Shown one piece after another: positions 25,562 to 34,791 of a DNA stretch of 64,000 bases. A model generated the notes under the pieces. The model made no database searches and was not told the origin of the DNA. It saw only the letters and a program-made list of their open reading frames with translations. The stretch is from Neoroseomonas soli (GTDB lineage: Bacteria > Pseudomonadota > Alphaproteobacteria > Acetobacterales > Acetobacteraceae). The stretch's first letter is position 1, and every line of letters starts with the position of its first letter. The stretch spans positions 97,102-161,101 of the forward strand of contig NZ_JAAEDM010000002.1 in the NCBI RefSeq assembly GCF_018129065.1, read 5' to 3'. Made by a program: the position numbers and the translations under genes.

Positions 25562-27154
25562 ATGAACCGCCGTGACCTGCTGAGAGCCTCCGCTGCCGCG
25601 GGGGCCGCTGCCGCTTTGCCGCGCGCCTCCTTCGCCCAGCCCGCGCAGAATCGCGTGCTGAAGATGGTGCCGCAGGCGAACCTGACGAGTCTCGACCCCG
25701 TCTGGACCACGGCGAACATCACCCGCAACCACGGGCACATGATCTACGACAGCCTCTACGGCATGGACGCGCAGTTCCGTCCGCAGCCGCAGATGGCCGA
25801 GGGCCACGTGGTCGAGGATGACGGCAAGTCCGTCACCATCACGCTGCGCCAGGGGCTGAAGTTCCACGATGGCGAGCCGGTGCGCGCGCAGGACGCGGTG
25901 CCGTCCGTCACGCGCTGGATGAAGCGCAACCCCTTCGGCCAGAAGCTGGACACCGTGGTCGACGCGATCGAGGTGGTGGACGACCGCCGCCTGCGCTTTC
26001 GCCTCAAGCGCCCGTTCCCGCTGCTGTTCAAGGCGCTGGCGCAAGTCTCCAACAGCCCTGCCTTTGTCATGCCGGAGCGCCTGGCGAAGACCGATCCGTT
26101 CCAGCAGGTGCGCGAGGCGATCGGCTCCGGGCCGTTCAAGTTCAAGGCGGACGAGTTCAACTCCGGCAGCCGCGTGGTCTATGAGCGCTTCGCCGACTAC
26201 GTGCCGCTGCCCAGCGGCACGCCGAGCCTGACCGCCGGCCCGAAGGTCGCGCATTTCGACCGCGTCGAGTGGCACATCATCGTCGATGCCGCGACGGCCG
26301 CCGCCGCCCTGCAGACCGGCGAGATCGACTGGTACGAGCAGCCGCCGCCGGAGATCCAGGAACTGCTGCGCCGCAACCGTGGCATCTCGATCGAGGCGAT
26401 CGACCCGCTGCCGCTGACCGGCATCCTGCGCTTCAACCACCTGCACGCGCCCTTCAACGACAAGAAGATGCGCCAGGCGATCCTTCCTGCGATCAGCCAG
26501 GAAGACTTCATGCAGGCGATCGTGGGCACGGACCCGGCGACCTACTTCACCAATGTGGGGCTGTTCACGCCGGGCACGCCGCTCGCGAACGACGCCGGCA
26601 TGGGGCCGCTGACGGGGCCGCGCAGCATCGATCGCGCCAAGGCGATGATGCGCGAGGCCGGCTACACCAACCAGCCGATGCGCCTGATCGGGCCGACCGA
26701 CATCCTGGCTCCGTCGGCCCTGACGCAGGTGGCCGCCGACCTGGTGCGGCGCCTCGGCTTCAACGCCGATATCGTGCTGACCGATTGGGGGACCGTGGTG
26801 CAGCGCCGCACCAGCCGGGAGCCGGTCGAGCGCGGCGGCTGGTCGATGCTGCTCACGGCCTTCTCCTCCTTCGACTTCGCCGACCCGGCGGCGCATTTCC
26901 CGATGCGCGGCAATGGGGCGCAGGCGTGGCCGGGCTGGCCGACCGTGCCGCGGCTCGAGGAACTGCGCGACGCCTGGTTCGACGCGCCCGACCTCGCGAC
27001 CGAACAGCGCCTGGCGCGCGAGATGCAGACGGTGGCGATGGACGAACTGCCCTATGTGCCGTGCGGGTCCTACCTGTCGCTGACCGCGATCAAGCGCAAC
27101 CTGACGGGCCGCGTGCCCGGCCTTGCGCTGTTCTGGAACATGCGGCGCACGTGA
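25562..27154 (+). CDS. ABC transporter solute-binding protein, family 5 (SBP 3 of 5)
   Basis: A 530-residue SBP_bac_5 receptor. The signal MNRRDLLRASAAAGAAAALP has RRDLL and ends near FAQ. The conserved lead-in is VPQANLTSLDPVWTTANITR, followed by LRQGLKFHDGEPVRAQDAVP and IGSGPFKFKADEFNSGS. The lead-in QANLTSLDPVWTTA is shared almost exactly with SBP 4, which starts 14 bp downstream, pointing to a recent duplication. It starts at ATG after GGGAGACAGAC. It probably heads its own SBP 3-4 transcription unit, since a hairpin and a palindrome lie upstream. Confidence 0.93.
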   Translation: MNRRDLLRASAAAGAAAALPRASFAQPAQNRVLKMVPQANLTSLDPVWTTANITRNHGHMIYDSLYGMDAQFRPQPQMAEGHVVEDDGKSVTITLRQGLKFHDGEPVRAQDAVPSVTRWMKRNPFGQKLDTVVDAIEVVDDRRLRFRLKRPFPLLFKALAQVSNSPAFVMPERLAKTDPFQQVREAIGSGPFKFKADEFNSGSRVVYERFADYVPLPSGTPSLTAGPKVAHFDRVEWHIIVDAATAAAALQTGEIDWYEQPPPEIQELLRRNRGISIEAIDPLPLTGILRFNHLHAPFNDKKMRQAILPAISQEDFMQAIVGTDPATYFTNVGLFTPGTPLANDAGMGPLTGPRSIDRAKAMMREAGYTNQPMRLIGPTDILAPSALTQVAADLVRRLGFNADIVLTDWGTVVQRRTSREPVERGGWSMLLTAFSSFDFADPAAHFPMRGNGAQAWPGWPTVPRLEELRDAWFDAPDLATEQRLAREMQTVAMDELPYVPCGSYLSLTAIKRNLTGRVPGLALFWNMRRT

Positions 27155-27168
27155 GCGGAGGATCGACG

Positions 27169-28755
27169 ATGGAACGCAGGACCTTCCTCGGCGCCGCCGC
27201 CGGCCTCACGGCCGGTGGGGTCTCGGCGCCGGCGCTGTCGCAGGGCGCGGTGGCGCGCACGCTGCGCGTCATCCCGCAGGCTAACCTGACAAGCCTCGAT
27301 CCGGTGTGGACCACCGCGGTCGTCACCCGCAACAACGCCTTCATGATCTACGACCAGATCTGCGCCCAGGATTCCAAGGGCGAGATCCGGCCGCAGATGG
27401 CGCAGGGCTGGGACGTCTCGCAGGACAAGCTCACCTGGACCTTCACGCTGCGCGAGAACCTGTTCTTCCACGACGGGGAGAAGGTGCTGGCGAAGGATTG
27501 CGTCGCCTCCATCGACCGCTGGCGCCGGCGCGATCCCTTCATGCAGGTGCTGTGGGCGAACGTCGCGGAACTGGCGGCGGTGGACGACCGCATCTTCCGC
27601 TTCCGCCTGCACAAGCCGACGCCGCTGCTCATCCTCGCGCTCGGCCAGACGCAGTTCCCCTGCTTCGTCATGCCCGAGCGCGTCGCGCGCACCGACGCCT
27701 TCCAGCAGATCCGCGACACCGTGGGCAGCGGCCCGTTCCGCTTCCTGCGCGACGAATGGAACCCGGGCCAGCGCGCTTCCTGGGCGAAATTCGACCGCTA
27801 CGTTCCGCGCGAGGAGGCAGTGGATGGCCTCGCCGGCGGGCGCGTGCCGCGCATCGACCGCGTCGAGTGGACGATCATCACCGATCCGGCGACCAGTGCC
27901 TCGGCCATGGTCACGGGCGAGCAGGACTACTGGGAATACCCGCTGCACGACCTGCTGGGCATGATGCGCCGCTCGCGCGACCTGGTGGTCGAGCAAAGGC
28001 TGCAGGAGGGCACCTACGGCGTCTGCCGCTTCAACACGCTGCAGCCGCCCTTCAACAACCCCGCGATCCGCCGCGCCGTGGCGATGGCGGTGGACCAGCG
28101 CGACTACCTGCGCGCCGTCGCCGGCGACGATCCGGCGGGCTGGGGCGTCTGCGAGGGCGTCTTCACCTGCGACACGCCGCTTGCCAACGAAGTGGGCAGC
28201 GATGCGCTGAAGGTGCACAACATCGAGCGTGCGAAGCAGGCGCTGCGCGAGGCCGGCTACAACGGCGAGAAGGTCGTGCTGATCGCGCCGGGCGATTACC
28301 CGCAGATCAATGCGCTTTCGATGATGACGGCCGACATCATCCGCCGGCTCGGCATGAACCTCGAGCTGATCGCCGCCGACTGGGGCACGCTGGTGCAGCG
28401 GCGCACGAGCAAGGAGCCGGTGGAGCGCGGTGGCTGGAGCATCATCCACACCACGGCCTCCGGCCAGTCGCTCGCGCTTCCGGTCTTCCACCTTTTCCTG
28501 CGCGCCAATGCCGACCAGGCGTGGTTCGGCTGGCCGGACGTGCCGGAGATCGAGCGGCTGCGCGCGGAATGGGTCGAGAAGGGCGGCGATCCGGCCGAGA
28601 GCCGGCGCATTGCCGAGGCCCTCAACCGGGAGGCGATGAAGTCCATGTACTACATCCCGCTCGGCTACTACTGGCAACCTTCCGTCTGGCGCCGGAACGT
28701 CACCGGCGTATTCCGCGCGCCTGCGACGGTGTTCTGGAACATCGGCAAGCGCTGA
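27169..28755 (+). CDS. ABC transporter solute-binding protein, family 5 (SBP 4 of 5)
   Basis: A 528-residue SBP_bac_5 receptor with signal MERRTFLGAAAGLTAGGVSA (RRTFL, a good Tat motif) ending near LSQ. Blocks include LRENLFFHDGEKVLAKDCVA, VGSGPFRFLRDEWNPGQRA and GEQDYWEYPLHDLLG. The last replaces the DWWE/DWYE motif of its siblings with DYWEY, a likely ligand-region change. The ATG follows GAGCGGAGGATCGACG. Only 14 bp separate it from SBP 3, so the two are cotranscribed. A hairpin follows before SBP 5. Confidence 0.93.
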   Translation: MERRTFLGAAAGLTAGGVSAPALSQGAVARTLRVIPQANLTSLDPVWTTAVVTRNNAFMIYDQICAQDSKGEIRPQMAQGWDVSQDKLTWTFTLRENLFFHDGEKVLAKDCVASIDRWRRRDPFMQVLWANVAELAAVDDRIFRFRLHKPTPLLILALGQTQFPCFVMPERVARTDAFQQIRDTVGSGPFRFLRDEWNPGQRASWAKFDRYVPREEAVDGLAGGRVPRIDRVEWTIITDPATSASAMVTGEQDYWEYPLHDLLGMMRRSRDLVVEQRLQEGTYGVCRFNTLQPPFNNPAIRRAVAMAVDQRDYLRAVAGDDPAGWGVCEGVFTCDTPLANEVGSDALKVHNIERAKQALREAGYNGEKVVLIAPGDYPQINALSMMTADIIRRLGMNLELIAADWGTLVQRRTSKEPVERGGWSIIHTTASGQSLALPVFHLFLRANADQAWFGWPDVPEIERLRAEWVEKGGDPAESRRIAEALNREAMKSMYYIPLGYYWQPSVWRRNVTGVFRAPATVFWNIGKR

Positions 28756-28832
28756 CCGTCGATCAGCCAGGCGCGGAACGCGTCTGGCATGCTCCGTGCT
28801 CCGTAATGTTGCGGCCGGGCTTCCACCGGCCA

Positions 28833-28856
28833 CCGTCGGGCGGATTTGCCCGGCGG
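28833..28856 (+). terminator. Hairpin between SBP 4 and SBP 5
   Basis: CCGTCGGGC-GGATTT-GCCCGGCGG forms a 9-bp stem with one G-U pair, in the 190-bp gap between SBP 4 and SBP 5. No U-tract. The rest of the gap has no coding frame I can support. Confidence 0.42.
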
Positions 28857-28945
28857 GGGTGCTGGTGGAGCGCCCATAGTTGATGCAATGTGAACGCCAA
28901 CCGGGCAGGGGCAATCCGACCCGGAAGGCACAAGGGAGACGGTGG

Positions 28946-30547
28946 ATGGATCGGAGAACGTTCCTCAATACGGGTGTGGGCGTGGCCGCGCTCGGGGCGG
29001 CGGGCGGGATGCCTGCCCCGGCGCTGTCGCAAGGGGCGGCGGCACGCACGCTGCGCTTCGTGCCGCAGGCCAACCTCGCGAACTTCGACCCGATCTGGGG
29101 GACCCAGTACGTCGTCCGCAACGCCTCGGCGATGGTGTGGGACACGCTCTACGGCGTGGACGACAAGCTCGAGCCGAAGCCGCAGATGGTCGAGAGCGAC
29201 GAGGTTTCCTCGGACGGCCTGACCTGGACCTTCAAGCTGCGCCCGCAACTGCGCTTCCATGACGGCACGCCGGTGCTGGCGAAGGACGTGGTCGCTTCCA
29301 TCACGCGCTGGATGCCGCGCGACCCGATGGGGCAGATGATCCGCGCCATCCTTGCCGAGATGACGGCGGTGGACGACCGCACCTGGAAGATGGTGCTGCG
29401 CCGGCCCTACTCGAAGATGCGATTCGCTTTCGGCAAGACCAACACGCCGATCCTGTTCATCATGCCGGAACGCATCGCGCGCACCGACCCCTTCCAGCAG
29501 ATCAGCGAGTATGTCGGCTCCGGCCCGATGCGCTTCGTGCGCGACGAATGGGTGCCGGGTGCCAAGTCGGTGTTCCAGAAGTTCGACGGCTACGTGCCGC
29601 GCAACGAACAGCCGAGCTGGCTCGCGGGCGGCAAGCGCATCAACGTGGACCGCGTCGAGTGGGTGGTGATGCCCGACCCGGCGACGGCCGCCGCCGCGCT
29701 GCAGAACGGCGAGGTGGACTGGTGGGAGAACCCGATCTCCGACCTGATCCCGGTGATGCGGCGCAACCGCAACATCCGCGTGGATATCGCCGATCCGCTC
29801 GGCAACATCGGCTCCTTCCGCATGAACCACCTTCATGCGCCGTTCAACAGCCTGAAGATCCGCCAGGCGATCCTCATGGCCATGAGCCAGGAGGACTACA
29901 TGCGCGCCCTCGTCGGCAACGACGACGCGCTGTGGAAGCCGCTGCCCGGCTTCTTCACCCCCGGCACGCCGAGCTACACCGAGGCGGGCGGGGACATTCT
30001 CAAGGGCCCGCGCAACATCGATGCGGCGAAGCGGCTGCTGGCCGAAGGCGGCTACTCGGGCCAGCCCGTCATCTGCATCGTCGCGCAGGACCAGCCTATC
30101 ACGAAGACGCAGGGCGACGTGACGGCGGACCTGCTGAAGCGGCTCGGGATGAACGTCGATTTCGTCGCCACCGACTGGGGCACGGTCGGCCAGCGCCGCG
30201 CGATGAAGAACCCCCCGGGTCAGGGCGGCTGGAGCATGTTCCACACCTGGCACGCCGGGGCGGACTGCGTGAACCCGGCCTCCTACAACGCCATCCGCGC
30301 GAATGGCGACGGCGCCTGGTTCGGCTGGCCGAATGTGCCGTCGGTCGAGCAGGCGGTCACCGAATGGTTCGACGCGCCGGATGCGGCCGCCGAACGCGTC
30401 GCGATGGACAAGCTGAACCGCGAGGCGATTTCCAACGTGGTGTACGCCCCCACCGGGTTCTTCCTGGGCTACACCGCGTGGCGCAGCAACGTCTCGGGCA
30501 TCCAGAAGGGGCCGCTGCCCTTCTTCTGGGGTGTCACCAAGGCATAA
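28946..30547 (+). CDS. ABC transporter solute-binding protein, family 5 (SBP 5 of 5)
   Basis: A 533-residue SBP_bac_5 receptor. The signal MDRRTFLNTGVGVAALGAAG has a good RRTFL Tat motif and ends near LSQ. Core blocks are LRPQLRFHDGTPVLAKDVVA, VGSGPMRFVRDEWVPGAKS and EVDWWENPISDLIPVMRRN. The ATG has AAGGGAGACGGTGG upstream. Only 24 bp and no hairpin separate it from the DppB-like permease gene, so it is the receptor most tightly tied to the transporter operon. The other four presumably share the same permease. Confidence 0.94.
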   Translation: MDRRTFLNTGVGVAALGAAGGMPAPALSQGAAARTLRFVPQANLANFDPIWGTQYVVRNASAMVWDTLYGVDDKLEPKPQMVESDEVSSDGLTWTFKLRPQLRFHDGTPVLAKDVVASITRWMPRDPMGQMIRAILAEMTAVDDRTWKMVLRRPYSKMRFAFGKTNTPILFIMPERIARTDPFQQISEYVGSGPMRFVRDEWVPGAKSVFQKFDGYVPRNEQPSWLAGGKRINVDRVEWVVMPDPATAAAALQNGEVDWWENPISDLIPVMRRNRNIRVDIADPLGNIGSFRMNHLHAPFNSLKIRQAILMAMSQEDYMRALVGNDDALWKPLPGFFTPGTPSYTEAGGDILKGPRNIDAAKRLLAEGGYSGQPVICIVAQDQPITKTQGDVTADLLKRLGMNVDFVATDWGTVGQRRAMKNPPGQGGWSMFHTWHAGADCVNPASYNAIRANGDGAWFGWPNVPSVEQAVTEWFDAPDAAAERVAMDKLNREAISNVVYAPTGFFLGYTAWRSNVSGIQKGPLPFFWGVTKA

Positions 30548-30571
30548 CGAGCCAGCAAGCAAGCGAGAAAC

Positions 30572-31513
30572 ATGTTCGCGTACGTCGTCCGCCGAATACT
30601 CGCCACCATCCCCGTCATGGCGGTGGTGGCACTCTTCGTCTTCAGCCTCCTCTATGTCGCGCCGGGCGATCCGGCGGCAGTGATCGCGGGCGACCAGGCG
30701 ACCCCCGATGATGTCGAGCGCATTCGCCAGAGCCTCGGCCTCGACCGGCCCTACCTGGTCCGGTTCGGGGCCTGGGTGTTCGACATCATGCGGGGTGACC
30801 TCGGGGTGTCGATCTTCACCAACCTGCCTGTCGTCACGATGATCCAGCAGCGCATCGAACCGACGCTCTCGCTGATGGTCGTGACGCTGATCCTCGCCGT
30901 CTCCATCGCCGTGCCGATGGGTGTGGTGGCGGCCTGGAAGGTCGGCACCTGGATGGACCGCGCGGTGATGGGCTTCGCGGTGCTCGGCTTCTCGGTGCCG
31001 GTCTTCGTCGTGGGCTACCTGCTGGCCTACGTCTTCGCGCTCGAGCTCGATTGGCTGCCGGTGCAGGGCTACACGCCCTTCAGCCAGGGCTTCGTGCCGT
31101 GGTTCGAGAACCTGATCCTGCCCGCGATCGCGCTTGGCTCGGTCTACATCGCGCTGATCGCGCGCATCACCCGCGCGACGATGCTCGAGGTGCTGCAACA
31201 GGACTACATCCGCACCGCGCGCGCCAAGGGCGCGGGGCAGCCCTCCATCCTGTTCCTGCATGCGCTGAAGAACGCGGCGGTGCCCATCGTCACGGTCATC
31301 GGCATCGGCATCGCGCTGCTGATCGGCGGCGCGGTGGTGACGGAAAGCGTCTTCGCCATCCCCGGCCTCGGGCGCCTGACCGTCGATGCCATCCTGCGGC
31401 GCGACTACCCGGTCATCCAGGGCGTCGTGCTGCTGTTTTCCTTCGTCTACGTGCTGGTCAATCTCGTGATCGACCTGCTCTACACCCTGTTCGACCCGAG
31501 GATCCGGTACTGA
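30572..31513 (+). CDS. ABC transporter permease, DppB/OppB-like
   Basis: A 313-residue integral membrane protein with about six helices, the first FAYVVRRILATIPVMAVVAL. The BPD_transp_1 EAA loop is ITRATMLEVLQQDYIRTARA-KG. It couples to the ATPases for peptide-type import. Its stop shares a base with the next start (TGATG). The order binding protein-B-C-D-F is the standard one for family 5 transporters. Confidence 0.95.
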   Translation: MFAYVVRRILATIPVMAVVALFVFSLLYVAPGDPAAVIAGDQATPDDVERIRQSLGLDRPYLVRFGAWVFDIMRGDLGVSIFTNLPVVTMIQQRIEPTLSLMVVTLILAVSIAVPMGVVAAWKVGTWMDRAVMGFAVLGFSVPVFVVGYLLAYVFALELDWLPVQGYTPFSQGFVPWFENLILPAIALGSVYIALIARITRATMLEVLQQDYIRTARAKGAGQPSILFLHALKNAAVPIVTVIGIGIALLIGGAVVTESVFAIPGLGRLTVDAILRRDYPVIQGVVLLFSFVYVLVNLVIDLLYTLFDPRIRY

Positions 31514-32442
31514 TGTCCTCCGCCTCCGTCCTCAACCCGGCGGACGTGCCGCAGTCGGCCATCAAGGCCGCGGCACCGATGCCCGACATCATGCCCCCGG
31601 TGAAGGCCCGCAAGGGTCTCTGGGGTTATATGTACCGCAACCCGTCCATCGCCATCGGCGGCACGATCGTGCTGCTGATGGTGCTGATGGCGATCTTCGC
31701 GCCGCTTCTCTGGACCGTGGATCCGACCGCGCTGGCGCCGGCCCGCCGCACGCGCGAGCCGTCTGCCTTGTACTGGTTCGGCACCGACATGCTGGGGCGC
31801 GACGTCTATTCGCGCGTGGTCTATGGCGCGCGGGTGTCGCTGATCGTCGGCTTCGCGGTGGCGGTGCTCGCCTCGGCCATTGGCCTCACCATCGGCCTCG
31901 TCTCCGGCTTCGTGCGCTGGGCCGACAGCATCGTCATGCGCGTGATGGACGGCATGATGTCGATCCCGCCGATCCTGCTCGCCATCGCGCTGATGGCGCT
32001 GACGCGCGGCTCGGTGGGCAACGTCATCATCGCCATCACCATCGCCGAGGTACCGCGCGTCTCGCGCCTGGTGCGCGGCGTGGTGCTCTCGCTGCGCGAA
32101 CAGCCCTATGTCGACGCGGCGGTGTCCTGCGGCACGCGGACGCCCGTCATCATCTGGCGCCACATCCTGCCCAACACCGTCGCGCCCATGACGGTGCAGG
32201 CGACCTACATCTGCGCCTCGGCGATGATCGTGGAATCGATCCTGTCGTTCATCGGCGCCGGCACGCCGCCGATCATCCCCTCCTGGGGGAACATCATGGC
32301 GGAGGGCAGGGCGCTCTGGCAGGTCAAGCCCTACATCGTGTTCTTCCCCGCGCTCTTCCTGTCCATCACCGTGCTCGCCGTGAACCTGCTCGGCGACGGC
32401 CTGCGCGACGCTCTCGACCCTCGCATGGCCAAGAGGATCTGA
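31513..32442 (+). CDS. ABC transporter permease, DppC/OppC-like
   Basis: A 309-residue permease. It has a 45-residue cytosolic N-terminus, a first helix [20 protein letters not shown], then the periplasmic loop with [19 protein letters not shown], a hallmark of the OppC/DppC branch. The EAA loop reads [21 protein letters not shown] and is followed by the ILPN motif. It is translationally coupled to the preceding permease and followed after 5 bp by the ATPase gene. Confidence 0.95.
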   Translation: MSSASVLNPADVPQSAIKAAAPMPDIMPPVKARKGLWGYMYRNPSIAIGGTIVLLMVLMAIFAPLLWTVDPTALAPARRTREPSALYWFGTDMLGRDVYSRVVYGARVSLIVGFAVAVLASAIGLTIGLVSGFVRWADSIVMRVMDGMMSIPPILLAIALMALTRGSVGNVIIAITIAEVPRVSRLVRGVVLSLREQPYVDAAVSCGTRTPVIIWRHILPNTVAPMTVQATYICASAMIVESILSFIGAGTPPIIPSWGNIMAEGRALWQVKPYIVFFPALFLSITVLAVNLLGDGLRDALDPRMAKRI

Positions 32443-32447
32443 CACCT

Positions 32448-33437
32448 ATGGCCCTGCTCGAAGTCGAGAACCTGCAGACGCATTTCCGCGCGCCCGATGG
32501 CGTGAACCGCGCGGTTGACGGCCTGAACTTCCACGTCAATGCCGGTGAGACCGTCGCCATCGTGGGCGAGTCCGGCTGCGGCAAGTCGGTGACGGCGATG
32601 TCCATCCTGCGGCTCATCCCCGAGCCGCCGGGCAAGATCGCCGGTTCGATCCGCTTCAACGGAAGGGACCTGCTGAAGCTCAGCGACCGCGAGATGCGCG
32701 CCATCCGCGGCAACGAGATCAGCATGATCTTCCAGGAGCCGATGACCTCGCTGAACCCGGTGCTCACCGTGGGGCGGCAGATCGGCGAGACGCTGCGCCT
32801 GCACCAGGGCATGTCGAAGTCGCAGGCCGAGGCCCGTGCCGTCGAGATGCTGAAGCTCGTCGGCATCCCGGAGCCCGAGCGGCGGGTGAAGGAATATCCG
32901 CACCAGCTCTCGGGCGGCATGCGCCAACGCGTGATGATCGCCATCGCGCTTGCCTGCAACCCGAAGCTGCTGATCGCGGACGAACCGACCACCGCGCTCG
33001 ACGTGACGATCCAGGCGCAGATCCTGGACCTGATGCGCGATCTCAAGCACCGCGTGGGTGCGGCGATCGTCATCATCACCCATGACCTCGGCGTGGTGGC
33101 CGAGGTCGCCGAGCGCGTCATCGTCATGTACGCGGGGCGCAAGGTGGAGGAGGCCGCTGTCGAGAAGCTCTTCCGCTCGCCGCGGCATCCCTATACCCAG
33201 GGCCTGCTCGGCTCGATGCCGAAGCTCGGTTCCTCGCTGACCGGCGATGAGACGCGGTTGCAGGAGATCCCGGGTCTCGTGCCGAGCCTCAAGCGCAAGC
33301 TCGACGGCTGCGTCTTCGCCAGCCGCTGCGCCTATGCGACCGACATGTGCCGGAAGGTCGCCCCTGCGCTCGAGGAGAAGGCCGAAGGCCACATCGCGGC
33401 GTGCCACTACGCCATCAAGGAGGCGGTCGCCGCATGA
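32448..33437 (+). CDS. ABC transporter ATP-binding protein, DppD/OppD-like
   Basis: A 329-residue cytosolic ATPase. Walker A GESGCGKS is near residues 38-45, the Q-loop is in [12 protein letters not shown], the signature is LSGGMRQR, and Walker B is [12 protein letters not shown] with the His switch in ITHDLG. The C-terminal oligopeptide-transport extension has the Cys-rich [15 protein letters not shown], which in relatives can hold an Fe-S cluster. It overlaps the next ATPase gene by ATGA. Confidence 0.95.
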   Translation: MALLEVENLQTHFRAPDGVNRAVDGLNFHVNAGETVAIVGESGCGKSVTAMSILRLIPEPPGKIAGSIRFNGRDLLKLSDREMRAIRGNEISMIFQEPMTSLNPVLTVGRQIGETLRLHQGMSKSQAEARAVEMLKLVGIPEPERRVKEYPHQLSGGMRQRVMIAIALACNPKLLIADEPTTALDVTIQAQILDLMRDLKHRVGAAIVIITHDLGVVAEVAERVIVMYAGRKVEEAAVEKLFRSPRHPYTQGLLGSMPKLGSSLTGDETRLQEIPGLVPSLKRKLDGCVFASRCAYATDMCRKVAPALEEKAEGHIAACHYAIKEAVAA

Positions 33438-34465
33438 GCAAGCCGATCCTCGAGGTCAACGACCTCAAGAAGCACTTCCCGATCCGCGCCGGCTTCTTCG
33501 GCGGCATCACCGGCCATGTCTATGCCGTGGACGGCGTCTCCTTCTCCATCGAGAAGGGGGAGACCCTGTCGCTGGTGGGCGAATCCGGCTGCGGCAAGTC
33601 CACCGTCGGCAAGGCGATCCTGCGCCTGTTCGACATCACGGGCGGGCAGGTGGTGCTTGACGGCCAGCGCATCGACGACATGCCGGCCGGCACGCTGCGG
33701 CCGATGCGTCGCCGGATGCAAGTGGTCTTCCAGGACCCGTACTCGAGCCTCAATCCGCGCATGCGGGTGCGCGACATCCTCGCCGAGCCGATCCGCAACT
33801 TCGGCCTGGCGAAGGACGCCGCGGACATCGAGCGCCGCGTCGGCGACCTGATGGACCGCGTGCGCCTGCCGCGGGATGCCGTGAACCGCTGGCCGCATGA
33901 ATTCTCCGGCGGCCAGCGCCAGCGCATCTGCATCGCGCGCGCGCTGGCGGCGGAACCGGACCTCATCATCTGCGACGAAGCGGTCTCCGCGCTCGACGTC
34001 TCGGTGAAGGCGCAGATCGTGAACCTGCTGCAGGACCTGCAGAAGGAACTCGGGCTGGCGATGCTCTTCATCAGCCACGACCTCGCGATCGTCGAGCACA
34101 TGACGCACCGCGTCGCGGTGATGTATCTGGGCAGGATCGTCGAGGTGGCGCCGAAGCGGCAGCTCTTCGCCGCGCCGAAGCACCCCTATACCGAGGCGCT
34201 GCTCTCCGCCGTGCCGGTGCCCGAGCCCGGGGCGGCGCGGGACCGCATCATCCTCAAGGGTGACGTGCCGAGCCCGATCCGCCCGCCCAAGGGCTGCCGG
34301 TTCCACACGCGCTGCCCCTATGCCTTCGACCGCTGCAAGCAGGAGGAGCCGGTCCTCCGGCAGACTGAGCAGGGCCACTGGTCGGCCTGCCATCTGCACG
34401 ACCGGCCGGCAGCGGAGAATCCCCTCGCCGGCGAGCGCGGGGCGGCGGTGCTGGCCCATCACTGA
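33434..34465 (+). CDS. ABC transporter ATP-binding protein, DppF/OppF-like
   Basis: A 343-residue ATPase partner of the DppD-like subunit. Walker [11 protein letters not shown]-loop [12 protein letters not shown], signature FSGGQRQR, Walker [13 protein letters not shown] (the DEAVSALD form is normal for OppF) and switch ISHDLA. The C-terminal [15 protein letters not shown] is the second oligopeptide-transport Cys motif. It starts [15 protein letters not shown] at an ATGA overlap. It is the last gene of the transporter operon; a hairpin follows 11 nt after the stop. Confidence 0.95.
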   Translation: MSKPILEVNDLKKHFPIRAGFFGGITGHVYAVDGVSFSIEKGETLSLVGESGCGKSTVGKAILRLFDITGGQVVLDGQRIDDMPAGTLRPMRRRMQVVFQDPYSSLNPRMRVRDILAEPIRNFGLAKDAADIERRVGDLMDRVRLPRDAVNRWPHEFSGGQRQRICIARALAAEPDLIICDEAVSALDVSVKAQIVNLLQDLQKELGLAMLFISHDLAIVEHMTHRVAVMYLGRIVEVAPKRQLFAAPKHPYTEALLSAVPVPEPGAARDRIILKGDVPSPIRPPKGCRFHTRCPYAFDRCKQEEPVLRQTEQGHWSACHLHDRPAAENPLAGERGAAVLAHH

Positions 34466-34476
34466 CGGACGAGGGA

Positions 34477-34505
34477 GGGGCGGGGGCGACGTTGGTACCC
34501 GCCCC
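34477..34505 (+). terminator. Hairpin downstream of the transporter operon
   Basis: GGGGCGGG / CCCGCCCC stem with a 13-nt loop, 11 nt past the last ATPase stop, followed by CTTCG and no U-run. It probably marks the 3' end of the transporter message. Confidence 0.45.
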
Positions 34506-34791
34506 CCTTCGAAGATCGTGCAAGGCCAAGGCAGATCGTCCGGCGTGTCCGCCGCCTCACCTCTCGACTGAGGATCGGCCGGCCCCAGGGCCGGGCGCCG
34601 TTCGGCCGCGGCGCAGCGTCCTTCGCCCACGGGACCTCGTCACCCCCATGCTGATCGGTCCGATCCGGTCGCACCGCCTGCCGCACTGCCCGGCAACGCT
34701 TGACGAAGCACCTTGCCCGAGGCGAGGCTTGTGTCCTGACAGCCGGGCTCCACACGCCCTGCAACCAATGGACTCTCTGGGGAGACGCGCG
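34506..34791 (+). promoter_or_regulatory. Leader region of the molybdenum hydroxylase operon
   Basis: About 286 bp without a supported gene. GATCGG-T-CCGATC at 34653-34665 is a perfect palindrome and TTGACG at 34700-34705 is a good -35-like hexamer, though the matching -10 is poor (GAGGCT). The two are placed as an operator and promoter would be. Confidence 0.32.

Noticed and set aside
28763..31261. An 832-codon minus-strand frame opposite SBP 5 and the DppB-like gene
   Set aside because: Same reason: it is antisense to well-supported genes, with low-complexity composition and no ribosome binding site at its start.
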